A DNA stretch of 35,042 nucleotides. Origin: a virus. The stretch is taken from positions 1 to 35,042 of the IMG/VR virus record IMGVR_UViG_3300031857_000670, one strand, 5' to 3'. Shown piece by piece: positions 22,513 through 29,992 of the stretch (position 1 is its first letter; each line of letters starts with the position of its first letter). Made by a program: the position numbers and the translations under genes. Under the pieces are notes generated by a model. That model did no database searches. It was not told where the DNA came from and saw only the letters and a program-made list of their open reading frames with translations.

Positions 22513-23465
22513 GCAAAGTAACACCAGATACAATCCTGTCAGCCAGCAGACTACCTGCTGTGATGGGTATGAGTAAGTACCGCAGCCCTAACGATGAATT
22601 GCAAGTTAGTCTAGGGGCAATTAATGGAAAAACTCCCCCTAATATTTCTAATGAGGCTATGGACTGGGGCAATCAGTTAGAGCCAATGATTTTGGCTGAG
22701 ACTGCAAAGCGCCTAGAGTTATCCGATCTCCAGCTAATTCATGAGAAGCCATACTTCCATGAGACGCTGCCGTTATGCTGCTCGCTCGATGGTCTAGCCG
22801 ATGGACGTAGCCAACTGATCAAGCATGATCCTGATGCAGGTATCTATGTGATGGGCGCGCCAAGCATTGTGCTGGACGGGCTCGGAGTACTGGAGGCAAA
22901 GCTTACAGGTAATGCACCAGAGGAAGAGCCACCATTGTGGCGAGGGGCAATCCAGTTACAGGCGCAAATGGATATCATGCAAGCTAAGTGGGGCGCTGTA
23001 GCTACACTGTATCAAGGCACTAAGTTACGCATATTCTTATTCACTCCACACCAAGCCACACTGGATCGTATTAAGGAAGTAGCACTAGACTTCCAGAATC
23101 GGCTGGAGATCTACAAGAATGAGCATAGGATCGAGGCATTCCCTGCACAGAATAGCAAGGACGCTGATCGTATGTATTCAGTAGCAAGCTCAGATTCTGA
23201 GCCACTAGAGCTTGATGATGCAGCAGCTGAATATGCAAAGCTTATTCTTGAATGCAAGGCTGAAATCGAGGCACGAACTGAATTGATAAACCAGTGCGAG
23301 ACGCAGCTCAAGGAATTGCTACAGGATAAACCTGTTGGTATTGCTGGCAAATATAAGATCAACTGGGGTATGCGTAACTACAAAGCCCAGCCTGAGAAAA
23401 TTACACCAGCGAAAGAGGCATACTCAGTGCGCCAATCTACATTAACCATTAAGGAATTGTCGTGA
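22506..23465 (+). CDS. YqaJ-family viral recombinase/exonuclease
   Basis: A 319-residue protein of the lambda-exonuclease-like YqaJ family. Early residues LSASRLPAVMGMSKYRSPND are typical. Candidate active-site residues are E59 (GNQLEP), D95 (CSLDGLADG), E130 and K132 (LEAKLTG) and Q140/Q142 in the following helix. It would resect double-stranded ends to give single strands for annealing. A helical C-terminal part (about 230-290) is likely coiled coil. It overlaps the preceding gene by seven bases and lies one small gene before the annealing protein, as paired recombination functions usually do. Confidence 0.87.
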   Translation: MVGKVTPDTILSASRLPAVMGMSKYRSPNDELQVSLGAINGKTPPNISNEAMDWGNQLEPMILAETAKRLELSDLQLIHEKPYFHETLPLCCSLDGLADGRSQLIKHDPDAGIYVMGAPSIVLDGLGVLEAKLTGNAPEEEPPLWRGAIQLQAQMDIMQAKWGAVATLYQGTKLRIFLFTPHQATLDRIKEVALDFQNRLEIYKNEHRIEAFPAQNSKDADRMYSVASSDSEPLELDDAAAEYAKLILECKAEIEARTELINQCETQLKELLQDKPVGIAGKYKINWGMRNYKAQPEKITPAKEAYSVRQSTLTIKELS

Positions 23466-23638
23466 ATATAAATGATGGAACTTTAATAAAGGCACGACTG
23501 GAGGCAGCCAAGGCAGTTCAGGCAGCAATAGACTATCCGCTGGAAGACAGATCTCTGTTAGCAGTAGATGCTATTGTGGCTGCAACTCTCGCAACCATTC
23601 AAGCATACATGGGAGGACATGATGTCAGAGATCAGTAA
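23462..23638 (+). CDS. Small helical protein (58 aa) between nuclease and annealing genes
   Basis: The frame starts with GTG at 23462, overlapping the nuclease TGA (GTGA). It is Ala-rich and helical (RLEAAKAVQAAIDYPLEDRS, then AVDAIVAATLATIQAYMGG). It overlaps the next gene by 17 bases. No family recognised. The position between exonuclease and annealing protein suggests an accessory role. Confidence 0.55.
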   Translation: MNINDGTLIKARLEAAKAVQAAIDYPLEDRSLLAVDAIVAATLATIQAYMGGHDVRDQ

Positions 23639-24398
23639 GTTTTCAGAGCTACGCAAAATCGATGTGTCTGGAATTGTAGAAAAAAAAATGGGGCTGTCAT
23701 ATCTGTCTTGGGCATGGGCAGTAGATACATTATTGCTTAATGATCCAGCTGCTACGTGGGAATACAGAGAGCCAGTACGGTGGAATGATACTGTCATGGT
23801 TTTCTGTACCGTCAAAGCTTTTGGTGTCGAACGTACAGCGCAGCTGCCAGTGATGGATCACAGGAATAAGGCAGTGCCTAATCCTGATGCTTTCCAAGTC
23901 AATACAGCAATGCAGCGCTGTCTTGCCAAGGCTATTGCTTTGCATGGTATAGGTCTGTATATCTATGCGGGTGAAGACACACCACAAGAGCCAGAGTCAG
24001 CCAATCCTTTGGATGCGATTAAGCCTGTAGCTACACCTATAACTGTACCTGCAAGTGATCCTGTGGCTGCACCTGTAGGTGAACCTGCAGGTAACCCTGA
24101 ATGGACATGGCATCTAATGTATCCAAACAAGGAAGAGCCAGCAGCCAGCTATATATCTAGCGATGAATGGGAGGATCAGTATAATAAACTAGCCATGAAG
24201 ACAGCTAAGTCTGGTAGCTATACGCACCGAGAGCGCATGACAAAACTGCGTGAACTCAAAGAGGCTAACCAAGCTACGCTAGATAAGCTAGATCCAGTAA
24301 GGAAATTGTGGCATGGGAAACAGTACGCTGACAGACTGAAAAGTCTTGGCGCTGCTATGCCACCAGCCCAGCCTGAGACTGAGCCAGTAGCAGAGTAA
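23622..24398 (+). CDS. Single-strand annealing protein, DUF1071/Sak3-like
   Basis: ATG 23622 is chosen because GGAGG lies five bases upstream; the frame is open further upstream but overlaps another gene. The N-terminal domain (residues about 1-125) contains FSELRKIDVSGIVEKK, GLSYLSWAWAVDTLL, YREPVRWNDTVMVFCTVKAF, NTAMQRCLAKAIALHGIG and LYIYAGED, the recognisable DUF1071 pattern of phage annealing proteins. A Pro/Ala-rich linker (about 135-165) follows and a charged helical C-terminus of unknown role ends in EPVAE. With the YqaJ nuclease it would form a Red-like recombination pair. Confidence 0.83.
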   Translation: MSEISKFSELRKIDVSGIVEKKMGLSYLSWAWAVDTLLLNDPAATWEYREPVRWNDTVMVFCTVKAFGVERTAQLPVMDHRNKAVPNPDAFQVNTAMQRCLAKAIALHGIGLYIYAGEDTPQEPESANPLDAIKPVATPITVPASDPVAAPVGEPAGNPEWTWHLMYPNKEEPAASYISSDEWEDQYNKLAMKTAKSGSYTHRERMTKLRELKEANQATLDKLDPVRKLWHGKQYADRLKSLGAAMPPAQPETEPVAE

Positions 24399-24403
24399 TG
24401 ACA

Positions 24404-24435
24404 AGGCACAGGACTACACAAATGGTCTTGTGCCT
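24404..24435. terminator. Hairpin between convergent operons
   Basis: Arms AGGCACAGGAC (24404-24414) and GTCTTGTGCCT (24425-24435) pair except for one G-T, with a ten-base loop. It spans the junction where plus- and minus-strand genes end head to head and slightly overlaps the last codons of the endolysin gene. T tracts are poor, so efficiency is uncertain. Confidence 0.5.
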
Positions 24436-24842
24436 GTCTTATCTATGATCAACTTCTGACCACGAGGTTTAGCATCAGCCGTATTAGGAATAGACACATG
24501 AGTCCACCTATCAAATTCTCTGATGACTTGATCGTATGGAAGACCAGCTGCGATGATCGCACGCACCACTTCATCAGGAGTCATTTGCGGAACTCGGATA
24601 TCAGCCGCACAGCCCAGCCTGTGCTGACTCCGATCCGAACTTTTTATGGCATCATTTACCTGCTTACTCCTAAATGCGCTATTTACGATGATCGGCTTGC
24701 CGCCTACCGCAGACTTCACCGTCTCCAGAAATGCAGCCAGTCGTTTCAAGTTCGCCAGCTCAGATTCATTCGGCACGTTATCAAACTCTCTGTGATCCGT
24801 ATGCGTAAGCTCATCAAGAGTAAAGTGTTCGCTTAAATTCAT
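24414..24842 (-). CDS. Endolysin: M15-family peptidase
   Basis: A 142-residue protein of the peptidase M15_3 type (zinc D-Ala-D-Ala-type peptidase used as phage endolysin). Start LSEHFTLDELTHTDH is typical. Zinc ligands are likely H74 and D81 (SQHRLGCAADIRV) and H115 (RWTHVSIP), with E109 as the catalytic acid candidate. There is no signal peptide, so release should depend on the holin. It follows the Rz/Rz1 pair with an ATGA overlap and closes the leftward transcription unit. Confidence 0.9.
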   Translation of the reverse strand: MNLSEHFTLDELTHTDHREFDNVPNESELANLKRLAAFLETVKSAVGGKPIIVNSAFRSKQVNDAIKSSDRSQHRLGCAADIRVPQMTPDEVVRAIIAAGLPYDQVIREFDRWTHVSIPNTADAKPRGQKLIIDKTGTRPFV

Positions 24843-25327
24843 TTACGTTCTTCCTCAAGTATCATCTGACAGGCAGTTAGTTGGAGAGTAATTTGGTCTG
24901 CTCTTGCGGATTCAGCTGCAAGGTCTTTGACAAATTCTGTAGGAAGTTGGCAGACTGTTTCTCCATCACTGCCGCTGGTACTGGCGGTAGCTTCGGGCAG
25001 TCCGTTACTATTGTTTGTACCCTTGGCGCTTGGGAGGCGCAACCCACCAGAGCCAATGTTATTAAGCAAAGCATTCTTTTCATCTTGTACCTTTCTATTG
25101 TCTGCAATTAACTTAGCCTCCACAGTTCTAAACTGTGCAACCTGTCTGCGCTCGGCAGCTATGGCTGCGTCCTGCGCTTTCTTAATAGCTAGTGCAGCTT
25201 GTGCATTAGCCTCCGCTTTCTCTGCTTGCCACTCAGCCTGTACGACAGCCTGTCCTTGCCTGTGTCCGTAGAAGTAGGCAGAGATAGCAACCACCAACAT
25301 CCCTAATATGATCCATGATCTAGGCAT
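24839..25327 (-). CDS. Rz: Inner-membrane spanin subunit (Rz-like)
   Basis: ATG 25327 is preferred: GGTGAGG lies nine bases upstream and residues 5-20 (WIILGMLVVAISAYFY) then form the N-terminal membrane anchor. A long Ala/Glu/Lys coiled coil (about 25-95) follows, then a Ser/Gly linker and a C-terminal helix. This is the i-spanin layout: anchored in the inner membrane, spanning the periplasm to its outer-membrane partner. A longer in-frame start at 25375 would overlap the holin by 56 bases. The Rz1-like frame is nested inside it. Confidence 0.82.
   Translation of the reverse strand: MPRSWIILGMLVVAISAYFYGHRQGQAVVQAEWQAEKAEANAQAALAIKKAQDAAIAAERRQVAQFRTVEAKLIADNRKVQDEKNALLNNIGSGGLRLPSAKGTNNSNGLPEATASTSGSDGETVCQLPTEFVKDLAAESARADQITLQLTACQMILEEERK
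24877..25083 (-). CDS. Rz1: Outer-membrane spanin lipoprotein (Rz1-like), nested in Rz
   Basis: A 68-residue frame wholly inside the Rz gene in another frame. From ATG 25083 (AAAGG six bases upstream) it reads MKRMLCLITLALVGC, a lipoprotein signal with lipobox LVGC and lipidation at C15, then a Pro-rich segment (CPKLPPVPAA) characteristic of Rz1 proteins. It would be attached to the outer membrane and bind Rz to fuse the membranes in the last step of lysis. Confidence 0.85.
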   Translation of the reverse strand: MKRMLCLITLALVGCASQAPRVQTIVTDCPKLPPVPAAVMEKQSANFLQNLSKTLQLNPQEQTKLLSN

Positions 25328-25607
25328 TTGATGGAGCCTCACCAACTTTAACTTTCTCGATGTTCTCTTGACCACGAGTCCATGCTGCGATACCTAGGAT
25401 TGCACCAAAGGATATATGAATCATGCCGCCACCTTGTAGCGTTAATGATGACCACATACCTACTGCTTGGTTAGGATTCCAGAATTGCAGTAGGTTATAT
25501 AGGATTGGTCCAAATATAAAATCAAAAAGGCAGATTGCCATGTAAGTCAGAGCCATCATTGGGCGCCACTTCTTAGTCATCCAATCATCACCAAATAATT
25601 CTTTCAT
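25320..25607 (-). CDS. Holin
   Basis: A 95-residue protein with two or three membrane segments (about 17-38 MALTYMAICLFDFIFGPILY and 60-75 GGMIHISFGAILGIAAW) and charged ends (KKWRP; RGQENIEKVKVGE). The pattern KWRPMMA followed by hydrophobic segments and GAILGIAAWTRGQ is familiar for phage holins of the three-helix kind. It sits immediately before the spanins and endolysin and overlaps the previous gene by four bases. Confidence 0.8.
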   Translation of the reverse strand: MKELFGDDWMTKKWRPMMALTYMAICLFDFIFGPILYNLLQFWNPNQAVGMWSSLTLQGGGMIHISFGAILGIAAWTRGQENIEKVKVGEAPSNA

Positions 25608-26227
25608 TGCGTTCCCCCTTGATTAAACATCCACCGAATAAACCATGCAAACCCTGCGATGATCAACGTGATTACAAAGCCACCGATACAGTTGTAAAAA
25701 ATTTCCCACCTACGCTGCCTTATTCTTAGCAGTCTCATTTTCTCAGCAGTTACAGCCAGTCTTCTCTCAGTCTCTTCCCTGCGTCTGGACTCTGCCTTCT
25801 CTTCACGATCCTGTCTAAGTTTATTAAGTCTTGATGAGAACTCATCCCACATTCCAGCTTCATCAAAGTGATAGATGAAGTAATGCTTGATGTCATCATA
25901 GTGCTGCTTGATCTGCCGATCAATGGACATCATCTCCATCACATACTCAGCGTCAGACATAGCATCAGCTACAGGATTGCCAGCAGCTATTGCTTTGTCT
26001 TGCTTTTCCTTTGCCTCTTCCAGCTGTAGTCGAGCAGCCTCATACTTACCAGTGGCGCTAAAGAATTTACCAATTGGAGCCATCGAGTCTTTAAGTTTTT
26101 TACCAGCCTCAACGCACTTATTGATTTCACCTACTGCCTTGTTAGCCTCATCAGCAAAGCTTCTGATACCTTTAACGATAGCGCCAACACCCTGCACAAC
26201 CATGATGGCAGTGGAGATAGGTTCCAT
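25604..26227 (-). CDS. Membrane-anchored coiled-coil protein (207 aa), unknown
   Basis: ATG 26227 (MEPISTAIMVVQGVGAIVKG) starts just after the preceding stop region; a longer frame from 26260 overlaps that gene more. The N-terminal 25 residues are hydrophobic and Gly-rich; a long charged coiled coil covers about 30-175 with a very Arg/Glu-rich stretch (REEKAESRRREETERR); residues about 180-200 (CIGGFVITLIIAGFAWFIRW) are a membrane helix near the C-terminus. Location between tail and holin genes suggests a lysis or entry-related membrane role. No family assigned. Confidence 0.65.
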   Translation of the reverse strand: MEPISTAIMVVQGVGAIVKGIRSFADEANKAVGEINKCVEAGKKLKDSMAPIGKFFSATGKYEAARLQLEEAKEKQDKAIAAGNPVADAMSDAEYVMEMMSIDRQIKQHYDDIKHYFIYHFDEAGMWDEFSSRLNKLRQDREEKAESRRREETERRLAVTAEKMRLLRIRQRRWEIFYNCIGGFVITLIIAGFAWFIRWMFNQGGTQ

Positions 26228-26228
26228 T

Positions 26229-26450
26229 TCATTTATCCTGCTTGCTATCCAGCTTGTCAAATATCTGTTTCAAGATTGCTTTAATCTCGCCAATGTCTGC
26301 ACGATAGTCATCCTTTTGGACGTACTCACGAGGTAGCTCTGCTAGTTTATCCTCAAGCTTCTGAAGCTTTCTAGTAATAGTGTTAAATACAAAGACACCA
26401 AGAAAGCCAGCAATAGCCACGACAAAATTAAATACAATCTGATTCTCCAT
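26229..26450 (-). CDS. Small membrane/coiled-coil protein (73 aa)
   Basis: An N-terminal membrane helix (FNFVVAIAGFLGVFVFNTI) is followed by a coiled coil (ITRKLQKLEDKLAEL) and the motif REYVQKDDYRADIGEIKAIL, which I recognise from small phage membrane proteins near lysis genes (XhlA-like build). It is probably part of the lysis region, but its function is not known. The gene lies two bases after the tail protein stop. Confidence 0.65.
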   Translation of the reverse strand: MENQIVFNFVVAIAGFLGVFVFNTITRKLQKLEDKLAELPREYVQKDDYRADIGEIKAILKQIFDKLDSKQDK

Positions 26451-26452
26451 GA

Positions 26453-27034
26453 TTATCTTTCGTACAAAACATTGATTGAACCAGCATCAAATGTGTCTGT
26501 GCCGTTAAGGGTAGTAATACGAACTCGGTCTAATACATCTGATAATGATTTGCCGCCAGATGTGAAATAAGTAGAGCCAGTTGCATCAGACCTTCCTAAA
26601 GAACCTGAAGCAACCCAATTATTTGTAGAACTATTTAATAAAGTAATAGTTATTGCACCGCTTACTATAACCGAGCTATTCCAATTTGCCGTATTAACGC
26701 CAAGACCAAATCCAGTAGTAAAAACTGCTTGAGCAGTACCGCCAGCAATAGCAGAGCTTGTTCCTGCGTAGCCAGTTGTTTCAACACCGCCTGAATCACC
26801 AATTTGAATTTGTGGTGGTGAAGTTCCACTGGTAGATACACCACTAAACATTACTGTAATGCGCTCAACTCCAGCAGGTATGCCAGTGAAATCAATACTA
26901 GTACCAGACGTAGAGTTTTGCGCTGTCATTAATACCATTGGAGAATTCCACGATCCATCACCACGCAGGAAGTTGCTAGCACTAGGTGTGCCAGTAGCCT
27001 CTATCATGTCTACCTGTGTCTTTGTTAATGGCAT
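26453..27034 (-). CDS. Putative tail/receptor-interacting protein (193 aa)
   Basis: A beta-rich protein. The N-terminus MPLTKTQVDMIEATGTPSAS, then NFLRGDGSW, matches an anchor motif often seen in short tail-fibre-associated proteins, and the core (SGTSIDFTGIPAGVERITVM, FSGVSTSGTS, IQIGDSGGVETTGY) is a domain I associate with distal tail proteins of freshwater and marine phages. AGGTAGGA precedes ATG 27034. It may bind the host surface. Confidence 0.7.
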   Translation of the reverse strand: MPLTKTQVDMIEATGTPSASNFLRGDGSWNSPMVLMTAQNSTSGTSIDFTGIPAGVERITVMFSGVSTSGTSPPQIQIGDSGGVETTGYAGTSSAIAGGTAQAVFTTGFGLGVNTANWNSSVIVSGAITITLLNSSTNNWVASGSLGRSDATGSTYFTSGGKSLSDVLDRVRITTLNGTDTFDAGSINVLYER

Positions 27035-27060
27035 AAACTTATCCTACCTTTCATATTAAA

Positions 27061-27663
27061 TTACTTGAATGCTGGCCCACCTACCCATAAAACCAAAGAG
27101 CGCCTAATACCTTTTGTTACTGGTGCAACTCTATGCAAAGTATATGATGGGAAGAACCATGCTCGACCTTGCTTTGTTTCCAATGTCTGCGCCTCATCAT
27201 TATTAGTCTTCACCTGAAACTCACCGCCTTCAAACTCAGAAGTATCTGACAGCAACATAGACATTGATAATTTTCTAGGCACGTTGCCATCATTAATGGA
27301 TGCGTCAGTGTGCCAGTTGTAATGACCTTTCTGTGTATCCGTATAAACACCCAACTGCATTGGCTCGTGAAAGCCAGTCAAATCAAAATGAAAAAAACTA
27401 CGGTTAACTTCTGCTACTGCATTTGCTAATTTATCCCATACTGGGCGCAATTCATCTTTCATACCAAGCCAGCATATCTGCGATGCCCTCACATCTTTAT
27501 TAACTTGACCACCTTCATCAGCTCCACCTATACACCCATCAGATAAACTTAACCACTCTGGCTGGCTAAGAATTAAATTAATATCTTCCTTACTTAAAAA
27601 GTTTTCCCAAAACGCAAGGCTGTCTTTGCCGTTAAAATTTCTTGGTGGGATTGGATAAATCAT
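27061..27663 (-). CDS. 2-oxoglutarate/Fe(II) oxygenase, PKHD/prolyl-hydroxylase type
   Basis: A 200-residue enzyme with the double-stranded beta-helix core. Iron ligands are H118 and D120 (NWHTDASIN) and H177 (YTLHRVAPVTKG); R187 or R188 (GIRRSLVLW) should hold 2-oxoglutarate. The segments SMLLSDTSEFEGGEFQV and GRAWFFPSY are typical of PiuC/PHD-type hydroxylases. It uses O2 and 2-oxoglutarate to hydroxylate a substrate that cannot be read from sequence. It is the last gene of the accessory block; its ATG overlaps the previous stop (ATGA). Confidence 0.9.
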   Translation of the reverse strand: MIYPIPPRNFNGKDSLAFWENFLSKEDINLILSQPEWLSLSDGCIGGADEGGQVNKDVRASQICWLGMKDELRPVWDKLANAVAEVNRSFFHFDLTGFHEPMQLGVYTDTQKGHYNWHTDASINDGNVPRKLSMSMLLSDTSEFEGGEFQVKTNNDEAQTLETKQGRAWFFPSYTLHRVAPVTKGIRRSLVLWVGGPAFK

Positions 27664-28148
27664 TTAAATTCCTCTAGAACGTAATCCCATATATTCACAG
27701 CTACTGACATACGAACCCCACTATAATCTTCAACCATGTGACGTATACTCGGAGACATAATAAGCATCCTGTTAGTTTTAGGTACAATAATTTCTGTTTC
27801 TGTTACAAAGTTACCGCTTACTAGATTTTCAATTATTGGATAATAAACAATTACACATAAAGGCAAACTAATCTCACCTGTTTTTATTTGCAATTTTTCA
27901 TCTATATCAATGTGCCAATTAGGTTTTGATTGATAATGCCCCCAATATTCACAACCAACCATATTTCGTATATCTATAAACCTAGCTGCGTACTTTACTA
28001 AATCACTTAATGGGGAATTATCAGTTAAAAAATTATTAAATGTACCGCTATGCCAATGATTTGTTCTAACTTTTGGAGAAGAAGAAAAGTAATCTTTAAC
28101 CCCTATCCTTTTATCTTCAGGTAGAACATCATCAATAATTACAATCAC
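27660..28148 (-). CDS. 2-oxoglutarate/Fe(II) oxygenase-like protein
   Basis: A 162-residue protein starting with GTG at 28148, which overlaps the preceding TGA. Candidate iron ligands are H79 and D81 (PNWHIDIDEK) and H137 (SPSIRHMVEDYSG), with R146 (VRMSVAVNIW) as the 2-oxoglutarate anchor; spacing fits the jelly-roll core. The segments IVVPKTNRMLIMSP-like and LPLCVIVYYP are core strands. The family is more divergent than the PKHD gene next to it. Substrate unknown. Confidence 0.8.
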   Translation of the reverse strand: MIVIIDDVLPEDKRIGVKDYFSSSPKVRTNHWHSGTFNNFLTDNSPLSDLVKYAARFIDIRNMVGCEYWGHYQSKPNWHIDIDEKLQIKTGEISLPLCVIVYYPIIENLVSGNFVTETEIIVPKTNRMLIMSPSIRHMVEDYSGVRMSVAVNIWDYVLEEFK

Positions 28149-28732
28149 TTATTCCCCATTAACTCTGTTCTATTTTTTATGTAAGAAAACACATCACGAA
28201 TTGTGGAGTCCCCAGCTTCAGAAGCATAATTTCCATTCTTACGCACATAATGTAAAAACACTTGCCCCGAATAATAACCATTAGGCCCTTCACATTTATC
28301 TCGCCAATGCTCTATGTCGCAACCCTTATAAATAATTCCATCGCCTTCAGCCATATCAAACCGCATACCGCCCATATAAATAGGCCAAGCATAATGATGC
28401 GATCTTCCAAGTTGTATAGTCACACTAACCTCACAAGCATTTCTGTCAGTGTGTTTTTCTAAAACATCACCGTTACTATAAAGCCTTGCATACGCATAAG
28501 TTGGTATTAATTCTTCACCTACTATGCTCTCTATTACATGCCAATACAATTCGTGCAGCGTCTCAAACATATATTCGTGGTCAAGAATAGATTTAGCGTT
28601 TGGTATTTGCTCGTCTCCACGAGGATTTAAATCTGCTTGACGCATTAATACATGCGTAAAAAACTTATAAAAATCTGGTGGCATTAATTTTGTTACATGC
28701 AACGCACCATGTTTTTCTAACAACTCATTCAT
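28145..28732 (-). CDS. 2-oxoglutarate/Fe(II) oxygenase-like protein (cyanophage-like type)
   Basis: A 195-residue protein. Likely ligands are H94 and D96 (LEKHTDRNACEVSVTIQLG) and H142 (KGCDIEHWRDKCEG); the strand SGQVFLHYV after it closes the core. This 'GDGIIYKGC.IEHWR....G...QVFLHYV' pattern is one I know from phage and marine-virus oxygenases of unknown substrate. The usual Arg anchor is not obvious after the distal His. It overlaps its neighbours by four bases on each side. Confidence 0.82.
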   Translation of the reverse strand: MNELLEKHGALHVTKLMPPDFYKFFTHVLMRQADLNPRGDEQIPNAKSILDHEYMFETLHELYWHVIESIVGEELIPTYAYARLYSNGDVLEKHTDRNACEVSVTIQLGRSHHYAWPIYMGGMRFDMAEGDGIIYKGCDIEHWRDKCEGPNGYYSGQVFLHYVRKNGNYASEAGDSTIRDVFSYIKNRTELMGNK

Positions 28733-29451
28733 TTTTGTACCAGTTTAATAAATTCATAACTTAAACACCACCCACCATCCTTTATATCCGATGGGCGCTC
28801 ATGGTGTTTAACATGGTTCCAGTCTGCCCAAGGAAACAGCAATATAAAAAACGGCACGTTTACAGGTTTATTACCAATATGGGTAAATATTTGATGGCAA
28901 GATACTGCTAAATAAAAATATGCCACTGGCAACATGTACCCAAAAACAAACAATTTATAATCTATTAAATATAATGCAACACTAAATAAAACACATAACA
29001 ACCCACCATAAATATGCAATAGTTTATGCACTGGATCTTTTAATAACGTCATTACATTTTTACTAGGTTTAACAATAACACTATTGTATTTCTTAAATAT
29101 AAAAAACCATAAACTTCTTACATGCGGGTCTTCTTCAGTGTCAGAAGTATTGTGATGTATGTAATGCAAATGCACCCAAGATATTGAACTTCCTTGAAAT
29201 GCTAATGTTCCACATACTGCAAACAAGTATTCCCAAAATTTGCTACACGAGTAAGACCTATGCGTAAGCAACTGATGAAACCCAGCAGTTACAGATATAT
29301 TAAATACAGAATACACAATGAATGACAAACCTATCCACCATAACGAATCCCCACTGGATAGCATATATATTCCATGCACTGAAAACAACAATGCAAAAAT
29401 ATTTATAACAGTTTGCCAGTTAGTCGTTATAACAAATAAATTTTTATTCAT
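28729..29451 (-). CDS. Membrane fatty-acid desaturase
   Basis: A 240-residue integral membrane protein (ATG 29451; an in-frame GTG one codon earlier is less likely). It has the three His boxes of acyl-lipid/acyl-CoA desaturases: HQLLTH (59-64), HYIHH (96-100) and HVKHH (213-217, in WNHVKHHERPSD). Hydrophobic segments at about 15-32, 37-56, 72-88, 144-175 and 178-205 flank them. DPH after box two is typical as well. It would introduce a double bond into fatty acyl chains using O2, diiron and host electron donors, or act as a related hydroxylase. It lies in the middle of the oxygenase series. Confidence 0.9.
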   Translation of the reverse strand: MNKNLFVITTNWQTVINIFALLFSVHGIYMLSSGDSLWWIGLSFIVYSVFNISVTAGFHQLLTHRSYSCSKFWEYLFAVCGTLAFQGSSISWVHLHYIHHNTSDTEEDPHVRSLWFFIFKKYNSVIVKPSKNVMTLLKDPVHKLLHIYGGLLCVLFSVALYLIDYKLFVFGYMLPVAYFYLAVSCHQIFTHIGNKPVNVPFFILLFPWADWNHVKHHERPSDIKDGGWCLSYEFIKLVQK

Positions 29452-29992
29452 CACAAAAATGTTTAACTACTTCTTCGTATGGGGTAGACACAAAAGAAAT
29501 AGTGACAGCCTTTCTAATATGAGGTGGAGATAACAAAACAGCGTGTGGTTTTGATACATTTATTAACCAACACTCACCATCACTCGCAATAAAACTTGAT
29601 AACTCTTCCACCTTCCCAGCTTTGTACTCATAATAAATAGTACGTTCCGCATGGGTATTAATATAAATGTTTAAACAGCACTTTCTGCCTATATCAACAT
29701 GTGGCGCTAACATTGTAGTTTTGTTATTGCTTGACGGTGTTACCGTTAATAACTTAACGGTTGGATTTTCTATCGCAAGCAAACCACTAGGCAATTGTTC
29801 ATACACTATTTCTTTAATACGCTCTTCAACTTTATACAATATATTAGGCACAGATATAAAGTCTTGTTTCTTTTTTAATGCTAATCCATATTTCTGTGGA
29901 GTTTTATATTCCTCTATAACGTCAGACGAATTTAAAGTAAATAAAATTTTATCTAACTCAAAACGCTTATTAGTTTTTAAAAATAAGTCCAT
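29444..29992 (-). CDS. Divergent 2-oxoglutarate/Fe(II) oxygenase-like protein
   Basis: A 182-residue protein. Candidate ligands are H98 and D100 (LAPHVDIGRKCCLNIYI), distal H150 (VSKPHAVLLSPPH) and R160 (HIRKAVTISFV). The spacing of H-x-D, distal His and Arg fits the double-stranded beta-helix family, and the start (EEYKTPQKYGLALKKK) reads like the helical N-terminal part of such enzymes. Similarity to known families is weaker than for its neighbours. It overlaps the desaturase by eight bases and the upstream gene by 23. Confidence 0.7.
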   Translation of the reverse strand: MDLFLKTNKRFELDKILFTLNSSDVIEEYKTPQKYGLALKKKQDFISVPNILYKVEERIKEIVYEQLPSGLLAIENPTVKLLTVTPSSNNKTTMLAPHVDIGRKCCLNIYINTHAERTIYYEYKAGKVEELSSFIASDGECWLINVSKPHAVLLSPPHIRKAVTISFVSTPYEEVVKHFCDE

